DNA from: Thermodesulfovibrionales bacterium
GTDB taxonomy: Bacteria > Nitrospirota > Thermodesulfovibrionia > Thermodesulfovibrionales > Dissulfurispiraceae
DNA: 64,000 nt
NCBI GenBank assembly: GCA_020062545.1
Contig: JAGUWD010000009.1
Coordinates: 124,001 to 188,000, forward strand
Reading direction: 5' to 3'
The notes under the pieces were generated by a model. The model had not been told where the DNA came from. It worked only from the letters and a program-made list of their open reading frames with translations, and made no database searches. Of the stretch, positions 33,908 through 44,280 are shown piece after piece (the first letter of the stretch is position 1; each line of letters starts with the position of its first letter). The translations under genes were made by a program, and so were the position numbers.

Positions 33908-34831
33908 CTAATTCCCCCTCTTTATCTTTACTGTAAATCCGCCTGCTGCCTTAGCGTATTGTTCAACTACTATATCCTTTACCCTTTCAACAGGCTGCAA
34001 GAGTTTCTTTTTTAAGTCTATATCCTTGCCGTCCTTTGTCCTCTTAACCCTTTGCGGGACATCGAGTCCGACTGTAAGCTGTGCATAATATCTTTCTGCC
34101 TTATTCTCATCCTTCATTGCCTTCAATTCTATTCCTGTGTATTGAGTTATGGGATATGTAACCCTTACTTGATAGGTCTTTAAATCATCTGTGTATTTTG
34201 CATCAAAATTCTGATAGCCCAAAAATATCTTTAAGTCCTCAAGCGACTTCACAGGGATAACAGAGCCGCCCACTTCAAAATCATATCCGTTCATTACCCT
34301 CTGGAAAATTCCTGTTGCTACCTGTTTTTCATGAGAGTCTCCGAAATATGTATTAACCCTTGCTTCATATCTCTTGCCCAGTGCCTCGAACCCAAAACCA
34401 TACCTTCTGTGGTCGTAGTATGTTGTGTAGTCATAAAATGCATTAGCACCGAGCATAAGCCAATCAACCACTATGTTTCTATAACCTATTCCAAGATTAT
34501 ATGTCTGTTTTCCACTCCTCGTCCTTGCATTAAGTTGTGTAAAAATTGCGTCTTTTTCTGTCATATACAGCGGCTGGACTGTTTCTAATTCATATGTTGG
34601 TTTGTAGTCATCTTGAATCTCGAATTTAAGGTTAATCCTTTTCAGCCAATCAGGTGCGTCATCCGGTTTTTTAAGGCTATTAATAATTGCATTCACTCCT
34701 TTTGCAACACTGCCTGAAGGCTTGTTTTCTGTGCCGCTGCCCGAATCCTTTGCAGTTACATCACCTGCAACCAGACTGCACGGCATTATTAACAACAATG
34801 CACATAAAACGAATCCAACAAGCTTTTTCAT
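33908..34831 (-). CDS. Inverse autotransporter beta-domain protein without passenger
   Basis: 307 residues: signal peptide (MKKLVGFVLCALLLIMPCSL, through VAG) followed by the intimin/invasin-type beta-barrel domain: TQLNARTRSGKQTYNLGIGY, LMLGANAFYDYTTYYDHRRY, GFGFEALGKRYEARVNTYFG, VGGSVIPVKSLEDLKIFLGY. In intimin and invasin this barrel is followed by Ig-like passenger domains; here only about 35 Lys-rich residues follow. The next gene encodes a small secreted protein. A Shine-Dalgarno AAAGGAGGGGG precedes the ATG. Confidence 0.82.
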   Translation of the reverse strand: MKKLVGFVLCALLLIMPCSLVAGDVTAKDSGSGTENKPSGSVAKGVNAIINSLKKPDDAPDWLKRINLKFEIQDDYKPTYELETVQPLYMTEKDAIFTQLNARTRSGKQTYNLGIGYRNIVVDWLMLGANAFYDYTTYYDHRRYGFGFEALGKRYEARVNTYFGDSHEKQVATGIFQRVMNGYDFEVGGSVIPVKSLEDLKIFLGYQNFDAKYTDDLKTYQVRVTYPITQYTGIELKAMKDENKAERYYAQLTVGLDVPQRVKRTKDGKDIDLKKKLLQPVERVKDIVVEQYAKAAGGFTVKIKRGN

Positions 34832-34864
34832 AATCTTCCCCCTCCTTTGATAAGTTTTTTAAAA

Positions 34865-34893
34865 AGTTTATACAGAAAATACCATCCAGTCAA
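34865..34893 (-). promoter_or_regulatory. Sigma-70-type promoter of the beta-barrel operon
   Basis: Minus-strand -35 TTGACT (34888-34893), 17-bp spacer, -10 TAAACT (34865-34870), about 27 nt of leader before the ATG at 34831. Confidence 0.6.
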
Positions 34894-34934
34894 GTTTTTT
34901 TATCTTCAAATGTCCTTATGTTAAACTATTTTTC

Positions 34935-35702
34935 ATGAGAAACATAAAACTGACGATTCAGTACGACGGCACAAATTACAATGGCTGGCAGATACAGCCC
35001 AATGGTATCACCATACAGGAAATACTGCAGAAAAACATTAAAAAGATAACTGGTGAAGACGCAAAACTCATTGGTGCAGGAAGAACAGATGCAGGAGTGC
35101 ATGCCATAGGGCAGGTGGCATCGTTTAAAACATCGTCAGGGCTTTCGTCGGATGTTATCAAAAGGGCATTGAACGCCAATCTACCCGATGACATAAGGAT
35201 ATTGAATGCGTGCGATGCGGAACTCGATTTTCATCCCAGATACGATGCAAAAAGCAAGATCTATGTTTATGTTATTTCCAATTTCACTGTCATCTCTCCA
35301 TTTTTATACAGATACGCATGGAAAGTTCCGCACAAATTGCATTTTGAAGATATGTGTAATGCCATAGAGTTTATAAGGGGCAGGCATGATTTCTCTGCAT
35401 TCAGGGCAAGCGGCTGCAGCGCAAAAAATCCTGTGAGGACTGTCTTCAATATCTCGATAGAGAAATCAGACACCATCCACTTTATGGACATACCTTTTGC
35501 AGGCAACTTTTTAAAGGTAAGATTGGAAGCCGATGCCTTTTTAAGGCACATGGTGAGGAATATTGTTGGAACCATCGTCGAGATCGGAAAGGGAAAGACA
35601 AAATCCGAAGAGATAAGAGAGATTATTAATTCTAAAGACAGAAGGCTTGCCGGGCCGACAGCTCCAGCAAGGGGATTATTCCTCGAAGAGATAAACTATT
35701 AG
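34935..35702 (+). CDS. truA: tRNA pseudouridine(38-40) synthase
   Basis: Isomerises uridines 38-40 in the tRNA anticodon arm. The 255 residues show IQYDGTNYNGWQIQPNGITI, the catalytic Asp at 52 in GAGRTDAGVHAIGQVASF, RHDFSAFRASGC and FLRHMVRNIVG. No Shine-Dalgarno precedes the ATG; a -10-like TAAACT ends 7 nt upstream, so the message may be leaderless. It is convergent with the dksA-like gene, 3 bp apart. Confidence 0.97.
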   Translation: MRNIKLTIQYDGTNYNGWQIQPNGITIQEILQKNIKKITGEDAKLIGAGRTDAGVHAIGQVASFKTSSGLSSDVIKRALNANLPDDIRILNACDAELDFHPRYDAKSKIYVYVISNFTVISPFLYRYAWKVPHKLHFEDMCNAIEFIRGRHDFSAFRASGCSAKNPVRTVFNISIEKSDTIHFMDIPFAGNFLKVRLEADAFLRHMVRNIVGTIVEIGKGKTKSEEIREIINSKDRRLAGPTAPARGLFLEEINY

Positions 35703-35705
35703 TCT

Positions 35706-36275
35706 TTATACTTCTTCTCTTTCTATCTTCTCCATCAATTCTTTTTTTTCCTGACAGTCCCTGCAGTAGATGGCAAAAGGCATAATCTTCAAACGTTCCT
35801 CGCTTATCTCATCACCGCATTCCTCACATATTCCGTATGTATTGTCTGCAAGTTTTCTCAGGGCAGTGTCTATCTTAATGAGCGTTTCCCTGTGTGTACT
35901 CAACTGCTTGAGGCTTATGTCTTCAGAAAGATCGACAACAGAGAGGTCTCCGTCATCCATGACAGTCTCAACAAGTTGTTTCTTTTCGCCCGACTTGAAT
36001 TTCTGGATCTCAGACTTGGCTTCTCTAACAATATCCTCTCTTTTCTGTATAAGTAGTTTCCTGAGCCTTTCTTTTCTTGCCTTTTCATCTTCAACAACAG
36101 GTATCTCCTTTAGTTTAGCCCCTGTTTCCGGCTTTGGCTGTATTTTCTTCTGTTTTGGCTGTTTGGGCATTCCTTTCTTCTCCGTCTTTGCTTTTAATTT
36201 CGGCTTCGCTTTCGGCTGCATCTTTACCTTTGTCTTTGCCTTCGATTCTTCTTTCTTCGACACTTTCTTTGGCAT
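35706..36275 (-). CDS. DksA/TraR zinc-finger protein with Lys-rich N-terminus
   Basis: Binds the RNA polymerase secondary channel and works with ppGpp in the family. Of 189 residues, the first 65 are a low-complexity K/P/A tail (KTKVMQPKAKPKLKAKTEKK-like); the rest is the DksA coiled coil (LLIQKREDIVREAKSEIQKF) with the zinc finger CEEC-x17-CRDC (GDEISEERLKIMPFAIY). The coiled-coil tip DxxDxA is not obvious. The ATG overlaps the stop of the 44-residue gene by one base (TAATG), and its ribosome site GAGGAGGAA is inside that gene. Confidence 0.85.
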   Translation of the reverse strand: MPKKVSKKEESKAKTKVKMQPKAKPKLKAKTEKKGMPKQPKQKKIQPKPETGAKLKEIPVVEDEKARKERLRKLLIQKREDIVREAKSEIQKFKSGEKKQLVETVMDDGDLSVVDLSEDISLKQLSTHRETLIKIDTALRKLADNTYGICEECGDEISEERLKIMPFAIYCRDCQEKKELMEKIEREEV

Positions 36276-36409
36276 TATTCCTCCTCTACTGCTTCCTTAA
36301 AGACCTCAATAATGCTTCTGACCTTAATGCCTGCCTGCTCGAGTGCCTTCTGAATATCCATAAGTTTCGCATCGGTTACTTTCACGATATAATTGCTGTT
36401 TGTAGCCAT
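36275..36409 (-). CDS. Small 44-residue protein upstream of the dksA-like gene
   Basis: MATNSNYIVKVTDAKLMDIQ and 24 more residues ending in EVFKEAVEEE. GGAGGTG is 8 nt upstream of the ATG, and the stop overlaps the next start (TAATG), so translation should be coupled. It fits exactly between frr and the dksA-like gene. No known family recognised; the alternating beta-alpha pattern (YIVKVTD, LMDIQKALEQAGI, VRSIIEVF) suggests a small folded domain. Confidence 0.65.
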   Translation of the reverse strand: MATNSNYIVKVTDAKLMDIQKALEQAGIKVRSIIEVFKEAVEEE

Positions 36410-36413
36410 ATGT

Positions 36414-36968
36414 TTACACCTCCATTATCTCTTTTTCCTTGTGCTGAAGGACTTCTTCGACCTTTGCTATATACGAGTCGGTAATCTTCTGGATTTCATC
36501 CTGAAGCCTTTTAACATCGTCCTCGCTAAGATGCTGCTCCTTTTCTGATTTTTTAATCTCGTCATTTATGTCCCTTCTTATATTCCTGACGGCAACCCGT
36601 GCTTCCTCTGCCCTCTTTTTTGCAACCTTTACCAGTTCCTTCCTCCTTTCCTCTGTAAGGGGAGGTATATTAAGCCTTATGACCTTTCCATCATTGGTAG
36701 GAGTCAGCCCAAGGCCGGATTTAAGAATGGCCTTTTCTATCTCCGGAATGAGTTTTTGCTCCCAGGGCTGGATAGTTATCTGCCTGGGATCAGGCACGCC
36801 GAGTGTTGCGACCTGATTAAGGGGTGTGGATGTCCCGTAATAATCCACTGCTATTCCATCCAGTAGCGAAAGGGATGCCCTTCCTGTCCTTATGGCGGCA
36901 AAGTCCTTTTTCAATGCATCTACGGCTCCGTTCATCCTGTCTGTAGCCTTTTTCTTGAACTCTTGCAT
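36414..36968 (-). CDS. frr: Ribosome recycling factor
   Basis: Splits post-termination ribosomes with EF-G. The 184 residues match the family: [80 protein letters not shown]. It is the fourth gene of the rpsB-tsf-pyrH-frr cluster, the classical order. Confidence 0.98.
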   Translation of the reverse strand: MQEFKKKATDRMNGAVDALKKDFAAIRTGRASLSLLDGIAVDYYGTSTPLNQVATLGVPDPRQITIQPWEQKLIPEIEKAILKSGLGLTPTNDGKVIRLNIPPLTEERRKELVKVAKKRAEEARVAVRNIRRDINDEIKKSEKEQHLSEDDVKRLQDEIQKITDSYIAKVEEVLQHKEKEIMEV

Positions 36969-37025
36969 TTTCTCACCCCGCCAGAGATAAATTTAAAAAG
37001 CAAAATTATGGAATTCCTTAAATTT

Positions 37026-38426
<1,401 letters not shown>

Positions 38427-38430
<4 letters not shown>

Positions 38431-39185
38431 TCTGCCATCTCCTCCTGCATGATTTTTTCTTCTATCGCTCCCTTTTCGGTTTCCTCTTCTGCGGTTTTGG
38501 CGAGCACTCCCTTGCCTTCAAGGACTGCATCGGCTATCTTGGATGCAAGAAGCTTAATAGCCCTTATTGCATCATCATTGCCCGGGATAACATAGTCTGC
38601 ATCGTCCGGGTCGCAATTGGTATCCACAACAGCCACCACAGGTATGGAAAGCCTTTTGGCCTCTGCAACGGCAATCTTTTCTTTCTTGGGGTCTATGATA
38701 AAAATTGCCCCGGGCAGATTTGTCATATCCTTTATTCCTGCCAGATTCTTCTCCAGTTTAATCCTTTCCTTCTCAAGTTGTGCCACTTCCTTTTTTGTAA
38801 GGACATTGTATGTACCGTCTTCCTTCATTGCTTCGATCTTTTTGAGCCTCTCTATGCTCCGCCTTACTGTTGAGAAGTTTGTGAGCATACCGCCGAGCCA
38901 CCTGTTATTCACATAAAATGCACCTGCCCTCTGGGCCTCCTCTGCTACGGAGTCCTGTGCCTGCTTCTTTGTACCGACGAAGAGTACGGGTGCGCCTGTG
39001 GACGCCATGTTCCTGACAAAGTTGTACGCTTCCTCCACTCCTTTTAATGTCTTTTGGAGATCGACAATGTGAATGCCGTTCCTCTCTCCGAAGATGAACT
39101 TTTTCATCTTCGGGTTCCATCTCTTTACCTGATGCCCGAAATGGACACCAGACTCCAGCAACTCCTTCATAGTTACAACAGCCAT
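38427..39185 (-). CDS. rpsB: 30S ribosomal protein S2
   Basis: 252 residues, with [60 protein letters not shown] and [20 protein letters not shown]. First gene of rpsB-tsf-pyrH-frr. A leader of about 110 nt separates its promoter from the ATG; rpsB leaders are often autoregulated by S2, and this one contains CCGCAGCATTGCTG, which could fold, but no known S2-leader structure was verified. Confidence 0.98.
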
Positions 39186-39299
39186 ACTTCCTCCTCATGG
39201 TTTTTTCCTCCGCCCGGTTCTTTTAAACCCATAACAACAGCAATGCTGCGGTTATAGGACCATTAGAGAACCTTTTCAGGCGTGTGTTTTTAGCTGATA

Positions 39300-39329
39300 A
39301 AGATAGCACAAATGCCCTTTATTTTTCAA
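39300..39329 (-). promoter_or_regulatory. rpsB operon promoter
   Basis: Minus-strand -35 TTGAAA (39324-39329), 18-bp spacer, -10 TATCTT (39300-39305). It starts 2 bp past the cysK stop. Confidence 0.55.
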
Positions 39330-39330
39330 G

Positions 39331-40260
39331 CTAAAGCCCCTCTGGCAAAAACAAGCCTGTGCTCAAATACCTGTCTCCCCTGTCCGGGAATATAACAACC
39401 AGCTTCTTGTTTTTCCCCAGCCTCTCTGCTACCTTCATGGCAGCCCACATTGCAGCGCCGGATGATATGCCTGCGAGTATTCCTTCCTTTAAAGCCAGTT
39501 GTTTTGTCGTATTTGCGGCATCCTCGTCCGTTACGGGTATCACTTCGCTGTATATCTTTGTATTTAAAACTCCCGGATAAAAGCCGGCGCCTATGCCTGC
39601 AATCTTGTGTTTCCCAGGATTTCCGCCAGACAGGACAGAAGAGTATGCAGGCTCCACTGCAGCTATCCATATATCAGGGTTCTTTTCCTTTAATGCCTCG
39701 CCCGTACCGGTTATAGTCCCCCCTGTTCCAACTCCGGCCACAAAGGCATCGGGCACACAGCCGAGGTCATTGATTATCTCGATGGCAGTTGTCCGTTTGT
39801 GCATTTCAGGGTTCGCCTTGTTCTCAAACTGTTGGGGCATGAAAAAATCAGGATTGTCTCTGAATATCTCCTCTGCCCTTTCCACTGCCCCCATCATGCC
39901 TTTATCACCGGGTGTCAATATAAGCTCCGCGCCGAATGCCTGTAGCAACTGCCTCCTCTCCATGGACATGGTCTCTGGCATTGTGAGAATGAGCCTGTAT
40001 CCCTTGACAGCAGCCACCATTGCAAGACCAATGCCAGTATTTCCACTTGTGGGTTCAACAATAGTGCCGCCTTTGTGCAGCTTGCCTTCCCTTTCTGCTG
40101 CCTCTATCATTGAAAGGGCTATCCTGTCCTTGACAGAGCCTCCGGGGTTAAAACCCTCAAGCTTTGCCCATATCTCCGCACTATTTGCCGAAATCATCCG
40201 GTTGATTCTGACCATCGGTGTATTGCCGATAAGACTTAAGATATTTTCATGAAGCTTCAT
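39331..40260 (-). CDS. cysK: Cysteine synthase A (O-acetylserine sulfhydrylase)
   Basis: PLP enzyme joining sulfide and O-acetylserine. The 309 residues show MKLHENILSLIGNTPMVRIN, the PLP lysine in NPGGSVKDRIALSMIEAAER, the substrate loop EPTSGNTGIGLA, the phosphate-binding GVGTGGTITGTGE and SGGNPGKHKIAGIGAGF. It is upstream of the rpsB operon but separated from it by that operon's own promoter, and divergent from mqnD. Confidence 0.97.
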   Translation of the reverse strand: MKLHENILSLIGNTPMVRINRMISANSAEIWAKLEGFNPGGSVKDRIALSMIEAAEREGKLHKGGTIVEPTSGNTGIGLAMVAAVKGYRLILTMPETMSMERRQLLQAFGAELILTPGDKGMMGAVERAEEIFRDNPDFFMPQQFENKANPEMHKRTTAIEIINDLGCVPDAFVAGVGTGGTITGTGEALKEKNPDIWIAAVEPAYSSVLSGGNPGKHKIAGIGAGFYPGVLNTKIYSEVIPVTDEDAANTTKQLALKEGILAGISSGAAMWAAMKVAERLGKNKKLVVIFPDRGDRYLSTGLFLPEGL

Positions 40261-40375
40261 AAAACCTCCCCAGTTTTTCGTCGCGCGCTATGCAATCCAC
40301 GCTCAAATGCCTGTAGGGCATCTTTACGATTAAGGTCTGGTAAATGATAAATATTTAATGCTAAAATTGCAAATT

Positions 40376-41203
40376 ATGATAAGCTTGGGTTTTTCGCCCT
40401 GTCCCAATGACACCTTTATCTTTTATGCCCTTGCCAATAAACGGATAGGTACAAAAGGACTTGACTTCAATCCCCTCATCGAAGACGTGGAGACACTGAA
40501 CCAACTCGCAATAAAAAGGGCTGTTGATGTCACAAAGATATCTTGCCATGCCTTTTATTATTTGCAGGAAGATTACCACTTCCTGAGATCAGGAGGGGCA
40601 TTCGGACGGGGATGCGGGCCGCTCTTAGTTCAGGAGTCAGAAGACAGGAGTCAGAAGTCAGAAATAAAGAAAATAGCGATTCCCGGCGAACTTACAACTG
40701 CATTTCTTTTGCTAAAACTCTACCTTGCATCAACCCCATCCTCCATCCCCCATCATCCATCACTGTCTTTTGTTGTCATGCCTTTCTATGAAATCATAGA
40801 GGCAGTAAGAGATGGTAAGGTTGATGCTGGCTTGATTATTCATGAAAGCCGCTTTACATATCAGGATTACGGCCTTACACAAATCATAGACCTTGGAGAC
40901 TGGTGGGAAAAGGAGACAGGACTGCCCATACCGCTCGGAGGCATAATTGCAAAGAAATCCCTCGGCCTCCATACCATTAAAACAATTGAATCCCTCATAA
41001 GGGCGAGTGTAGAATATTCTATGCTGCATAAAGTGGAAACCGTGCCTTTTATCAAGAAGTATTCACAGGAATTATCAGATGATGTAATATTTAAGCACAT
41101 ATCCCTTTATGTAAATAATTACACTATCGATATTGGCAGCGAAGGGGAAGCAGCACTCGATGAATTGATGAAAAGGGCAAAAATCGTTCATAGTGCTACC
41201 TAA
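40376..41203 (+). CDS. mqnD: 1,4-dihydroxy-6-naphthoate synthase with two repeat inserts
   Basis: Last dedicated step of the futalosine menaquinone pathway before prenylation: converts cyclic dehypoxanthine futalosine to dihydroxynaphthoate. Motifs: ISLGFSPCPNDTFIFYALAN, KISCHAFYYLQEDYHFLRSG, IAIPGELTTAFLLLKLYL, LIIHESRFTYQDYGL, LGDWWEKETGLPIPLGGI. Two loops are lengthened by repeat-coded residues: SEDRSQKSEI (40630-40664) and STPSSIPHHPSL (40730-40765). I prefer the ATG at 40376; another in frame lies at 40358. A TAAAAT ends 8 nt before 40376 and no Shine-Dalgarno is present. Confidence 0.92.
   Translation: MISLGFSPCPNDTFIFYALANKRIGTKGLDFNPLIEDVETLNQLAIKRAVDVTKISCHAFYYLQEDYHFLRSGGAFGRGCGPLLVQESEDRSQKSEIKKIAIPGELTTAFLLLKLYLASTPSSIPHHPSLSFVVMPFYEIIEAVRDGKVDAGLIIHESRFTYQDYGLTQIIDLGDWWEKETGLPIPLGGIIAKKSLGLHTIKTIESLIRASVEYSMLHKVETVPFIKKYSQELSDDVIFKHISLYVNNYTIDIGSEGEAALDELMKRAKIVHSAT
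40630..40664 (+). repeat. First in-frame repeat inside mqnD
   Basis: CAGGAGTCAGAAGACAGGAG, TCAGAAGTCAGAA: a 7-9-bp degenerate repeat read as QESEDRSQKSE. Confidence 0.85.
40730..40765 (+). repeat. Second in-frame repeat inside mqnD
   Basis: CCCCATCCTCCATCCCCCAT, CATCCATCAC: CCATC-type repeat read as STPSSIPHHPSL. Confidence 0.85.
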
Positions 41204-41215
41204 GTTGAGCGATTT

Positions 41216-41267
41216 TATATGTCAGGCACGGCTCAAAGACTCCTCTTTTCGCCGCACTTGACATATA
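41216..41267. promoter_or_regulatory. Inverted repeat TATATGTCA / TGACATATA upstream of glgP
   Basis: Two 9-bp arms (41216-41224 and 41259-41267) match perfectly, 34 bp apart, in the mqnD-glgP gap. The right arm contains TTGACA (41258-41263), a perfect -35, but no good -10 lies at 16-18 bp. It could be an operator or part of the glgP promoter. Confidence 0.35.
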
Positions 41268-41318
41268 TTTCTAAATCAGGATCTTTAATTTAAGTATCGC
41301 AAACAAGGGAGAATGACA

Positions 41319-43022
41319 ATGACAGTATCCATAAGCGAATTCATCAAAGAGCCGAAGATAGCGTATTTTTCCATGGAAATAGGTGTCAGGAGCGATATGC
41401 CCACATACAGCGGAGGTCTCGGCATACTCGCAGGAGATACAATAAAATCAGCAGCAGACCTGAACCTTCCGGTTGTTGCGGTGACCATCCTCACCAAAAA
41501 AGGATATTTCAAGCAGGAACTCGATATTTACGGCAGGCAGACAGAGCTTCCGGATGAATGGGACCCGAACAATTTCATGACCCCGCTTAAAGAAAGAGTG
41601 AGCGTTTTTATAGAAGGGAGGGAAGTTTACATAGGCGCATGGCTCTATGTCGTTGAGAGCATGAGGGGGCCGAGAATTCCAATTTTATTCCTCGATACGG
41701 ACCTGCCTGAGAATGCACCGGAGGACAGGGGAATCACGCATCACCTCTATGGAGGAGATCAGGTATACAGACTCAAACAGGAAATAGTCCTGGGCATAGG
41801 TGGTACAAGAATACTCGATGAACTTGGATTTGAAATAAAGAAATATCATATGAACGAGGGGCATTCAGCTCTTTTAACACTTGAGTTACTAAAGAGATAC
41901 AAAAAAGACATAGAAGAGGTGTGGGATGAGAGGCTTGTATGGGATGTGGAAAAGATAAGAAGCCTCTGCGTATTCACAACACATACTCCGGTTGCAGCAG
42001 GGCATGATAAATTTCCGTATGACCTCGTGCAAAAGACAATGTGCGAGATAATCCCTATCGACGTAGTAAAAGACCTGGCAGGCCGTGAACATCTCAACAT
42101 GACACTATTAGCACTTAATCTCAGCAACTATATAAATGGAGTGGCCAAAAAACATGGCGAGGTATCCAAGGGAATGTTCCCGGGCTACGAGATACATGCC
42201 ATAACAAATGGAGTACATTCTTTCACATGGACATGCGACAGCATGAAAAGGCTCTATGACAAATACCTTCCAGGCTGGGCAAATGAGCCAGAAATATTCG
42301 TAAGAGTAGGCCGCATACCCGATGATGAATTATGGGAAGCACACATGGAGGCGAAGAGGCATCTCATAGATCATGTTAATCGAGAAACACAGACAGGCAT
42401 GAATTACGATACGCTTACCATTGGTTTTGCACGTCGTGCAACTGCGTACAAAAGGGCTGACCTGCTTTTTACAGATATTGAAAGACTATCGTATATTGGC
42501 GAAGGCAGGCTGCAGATAATATATGCAGGAAAGGCACATCCGAGAGATGAATCGGGAAAGCAGCTTATCCAGCATATATTCGAAATTAAAGAAAAACTGA
42601 AAGACAAGATAAAAATCGCATTCCTTAAAAATTACAATATGGAACTGGCATTGAAGCTCGTGTCAGGCGTTGATGTGTGGCTCAACACACCGTTGAGGCC
42701 GCTTGAGGCATCGGGCACGAGCGGCATGAAGGCAACACATAACGGTGTTCCAAATTTTAGTGTCCTTGACGGCTGGTGGATAGAGGGATGGATAGAAGGA
42801 TTCACAGGATGGGCAATCGGACCTTCACCTGATGTACCTGCGGATCCTGCAAGGGATGCAGATGATCTTTATTACAAACTGGAGACCGCCATCATCCCCA
42901 CATTTTACAATGACAAACACACGTGGCTCAGGATAATGCAGAATGCAATAGGAAAAAACGCATACTACTTTAACTCGCACAGGATGATGAGGAGATATGT
43001 AACAGAGGCTTATATAAGATAG
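41319..43022 (+). CDS. glgP: Alpha-glucan (glycogen) phosphorylase, short form
   Basis: Releases glucose 1-phosphate from glycogen or maltodextrin. The 567-residue protein is of the short bacterial/archaeal type, lacking the large N-terminal part of animal enzymes. It has IAYFSMEIGVRSDMPTYSGG, YHMNEGHSALLTLELLKRYK, FTTHTPVAAGHDKFP and the PLP-lysine block EASGTSGMKATHNGVPNFSV. Two ATGs are close (41313, 41319); the second has GGGAG at the better distance. Confidence 0.94.
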   Translation: MTVSISEFIKEPKIAYFSMEIGVRSDMPTYSGGLGILAGDTIKSAADLNLPVVAVTILTKKGYFKQELDIYGRQTELPDEWDPNNFMTPLKERVSVFIEGREVYIGAWLYVVESMRGPRIPILFLDTDLPENAPEDRGITHHLYGGDQVYRLKQEIVLGIGGTRILDELGFEIKKYHMNEGHSALLTLELLKRYKKDIEEVWDERLVWDVEKIRSLCVFTTHTPVAAGHDKFPYDLVQKTMCEIIPIDVVKDLAGREHLNMTLLALNLSNYINGVAKKHGEVSKGMFPGYEIHAITNGVHSFTWTCDSMKRLYDKYLPGWANEPEIFVRVGRIPDDELWEAHMEAKRHLIDHVNRETQTGMNYDTLTIGFARRATAYKRADLLFTDIERLSYIGEGRLQIIYAGKAHPRDESGKQLIQHIFEIKEKLKDKIKIAFLKNYNMELALKLVSGVDVWLNTPLRPLEASGTSGMKATHNGVPNFSVLDGWWIEGWIEGFTGWAIGPSPDVPADPARDADDLYYKLETAIIPTFYNDKHTWLRIMQNAIGKNAYYFNSHRMMRRYVTEAYIR

Positions 43023-43092
43023 CCTACCCGCTATCCTTTCGGTGACGCAAAATTTAAACGAAGCACACTATGTTGAAATATAAAAAACAACC

Positions 43093-44280
43093 ATGTTAAA
43101 ACGGGTATTACAGTTTGTAAGTTATCTTATCATTTCGCTGAGCTTTGGACTGCTGGTTATCATTATATCAGGCAACATAGGAATCATATTACAGGAAAAA
43201 AAAGTAAGACAGGCCACAAAGCTGGAAATTAAAAATGCCATCTCGGCTTTTAAAGATTCCGCTCCAGATGCAACGCCGGATCAGACAATAAACTTCTTAA
43301 GAAAGTTTACGGCCTCTGTTATGAAAGAAAAGGTAATAGCCCTTGATCCTGCCCAGGGTAAAAAACCAGATAGGGATGAATTTAAACATTTATTTACATT
43401 CTCGGAAGGAGGGAAAAACATAGATCTATATATAAAAAACGAATATGTGCGGGATGAAATTTTTGACCTTGACTCTACCGAACTTATTGAAGGTGTTTTC
43501 TCAACCATTATAGTGTTCACTGCCATTATCATATATACCGAAAAAAGACGACGGGCTTTAATAATGCAACAGCAATTTGAAACCAAACATGAGGCGTTAA
43601 AAAAAGCGCTGGAAGAGAATGAAGCCCTGGCACTGCTTGGACGCATGACAGCAACACTTGCACACGAGCTTAAAACGCCAATCGCCACCATATCTAACCT
43701 TGTTCATGTATTGCCTTCCCGCATTTCCGACGAACATTTTACAAAGCGCTTTGATACCTTGTTAAAAGAAGAATTAAATCGTATCCAGCAGCTTATCGAT
43801 AACCTCCTGATTTACGGGAAAGAGATAGCTATTAAAGATGTCCGGTGGATAAGGCTGAAGCCATTTATTAAAGAGTTATCAGATGCAATCGGCATAGAAA
43901 TATCTTCCTGTCCGGATGTGGACATATATGCGGACAGATTTTATATGAGGCTATTTTTTGAGAATCTCATAAGAAACAGTCTGCAGGCCGGCGCAGACAG
44001 GGCTTCCATAAAAATAAGCATACCGCCGTCAAAAGAAGATCGGATTACAGAGATTCTTTATGAAGATAACGGCATTGGATTTCCGGAAGGGTGCAACCTT
44101 GATGAGCTCATAACTCCATTTGTAACTCATCGTTCAAGAGGGGCAGGCCTCGGGTTGTTCCTTGCGCAGAAAATTGCCTTGGCACATGGCGGCACAATAT
44201 CATTATACCGCCTGACAAAAGGAGCCGGGATCAGGATATCAATGCCTCAAGAGAGCGTGCATTTAAATGAGCAACCATAA
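43093..44280 (+). CDS. Membrane sensor histidine kinase
   Basis: 395 residues: membrane helix 1 (FVSYLIISLSFGLLVIIISG, residues 8-27), an extracytoplasmic sensor of about 105 residues with no recognised fold, membrane helix 2 (VFSTIIVFTAIIIYT, 135-149), a short coiled coil, then HisKA with phospho-His H191 in TLAHELKTPIATIS and an HATPase domain (N-box FFENLIRNSLQAGA, G1 DNGIGFPEG, G2 GAGLGLFLAQK). It overlaps the response regulator gene by 14 bp. The pair probably controls the sigma-54 promoter at 45738; the signal is unknown. Confidence 0.93.
   Translation: MLKRVLQFVSYLIISLSFGLLVIIISGNIGIILQEKKVRQATKLEIKNAISAFKDSAPDATPDQTINFLRKFTASVMKEKVIALDPAQGKKPDRDEFKHLFTFSEGGKNIDLYIKNEYVRDEIFDLDSTELIEGVFSTIIVFTAIIIYTEKRRRALIMQQQFETKHEALKKALEENEALALLGRMTATLAHELKTPIATISNLVHVLPSRISDEHFTKRFDTLLKEELNRIQQLIDNLLIYGKEIAIKDVRWIRLKPFIKELSDAIGIEISSCPDVDIYADRFYMRLFFENLIRNSLQAGADRASIKISIPPSKEDRITEILYEDNGIGFPEGCNLDELITPFVTHRSRGAGLGLFLAQKIALAHGGTISLYRLTKGAGIRISMPQESVHLNEQP

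Noticed and set aside
39186-39330. Known S2 leader RNA structure upstream of rpsB
   Set aside because: Length and position fit, but I could not fold the sequence into the described structures by eye, so I only note the leader.
39593-40252. A 219-codon plus-strand frame antisense to cysK
   Set aside because: It is the complement of the CysK reading frame; the cysK motifs are intact and no signal supports the other strand.
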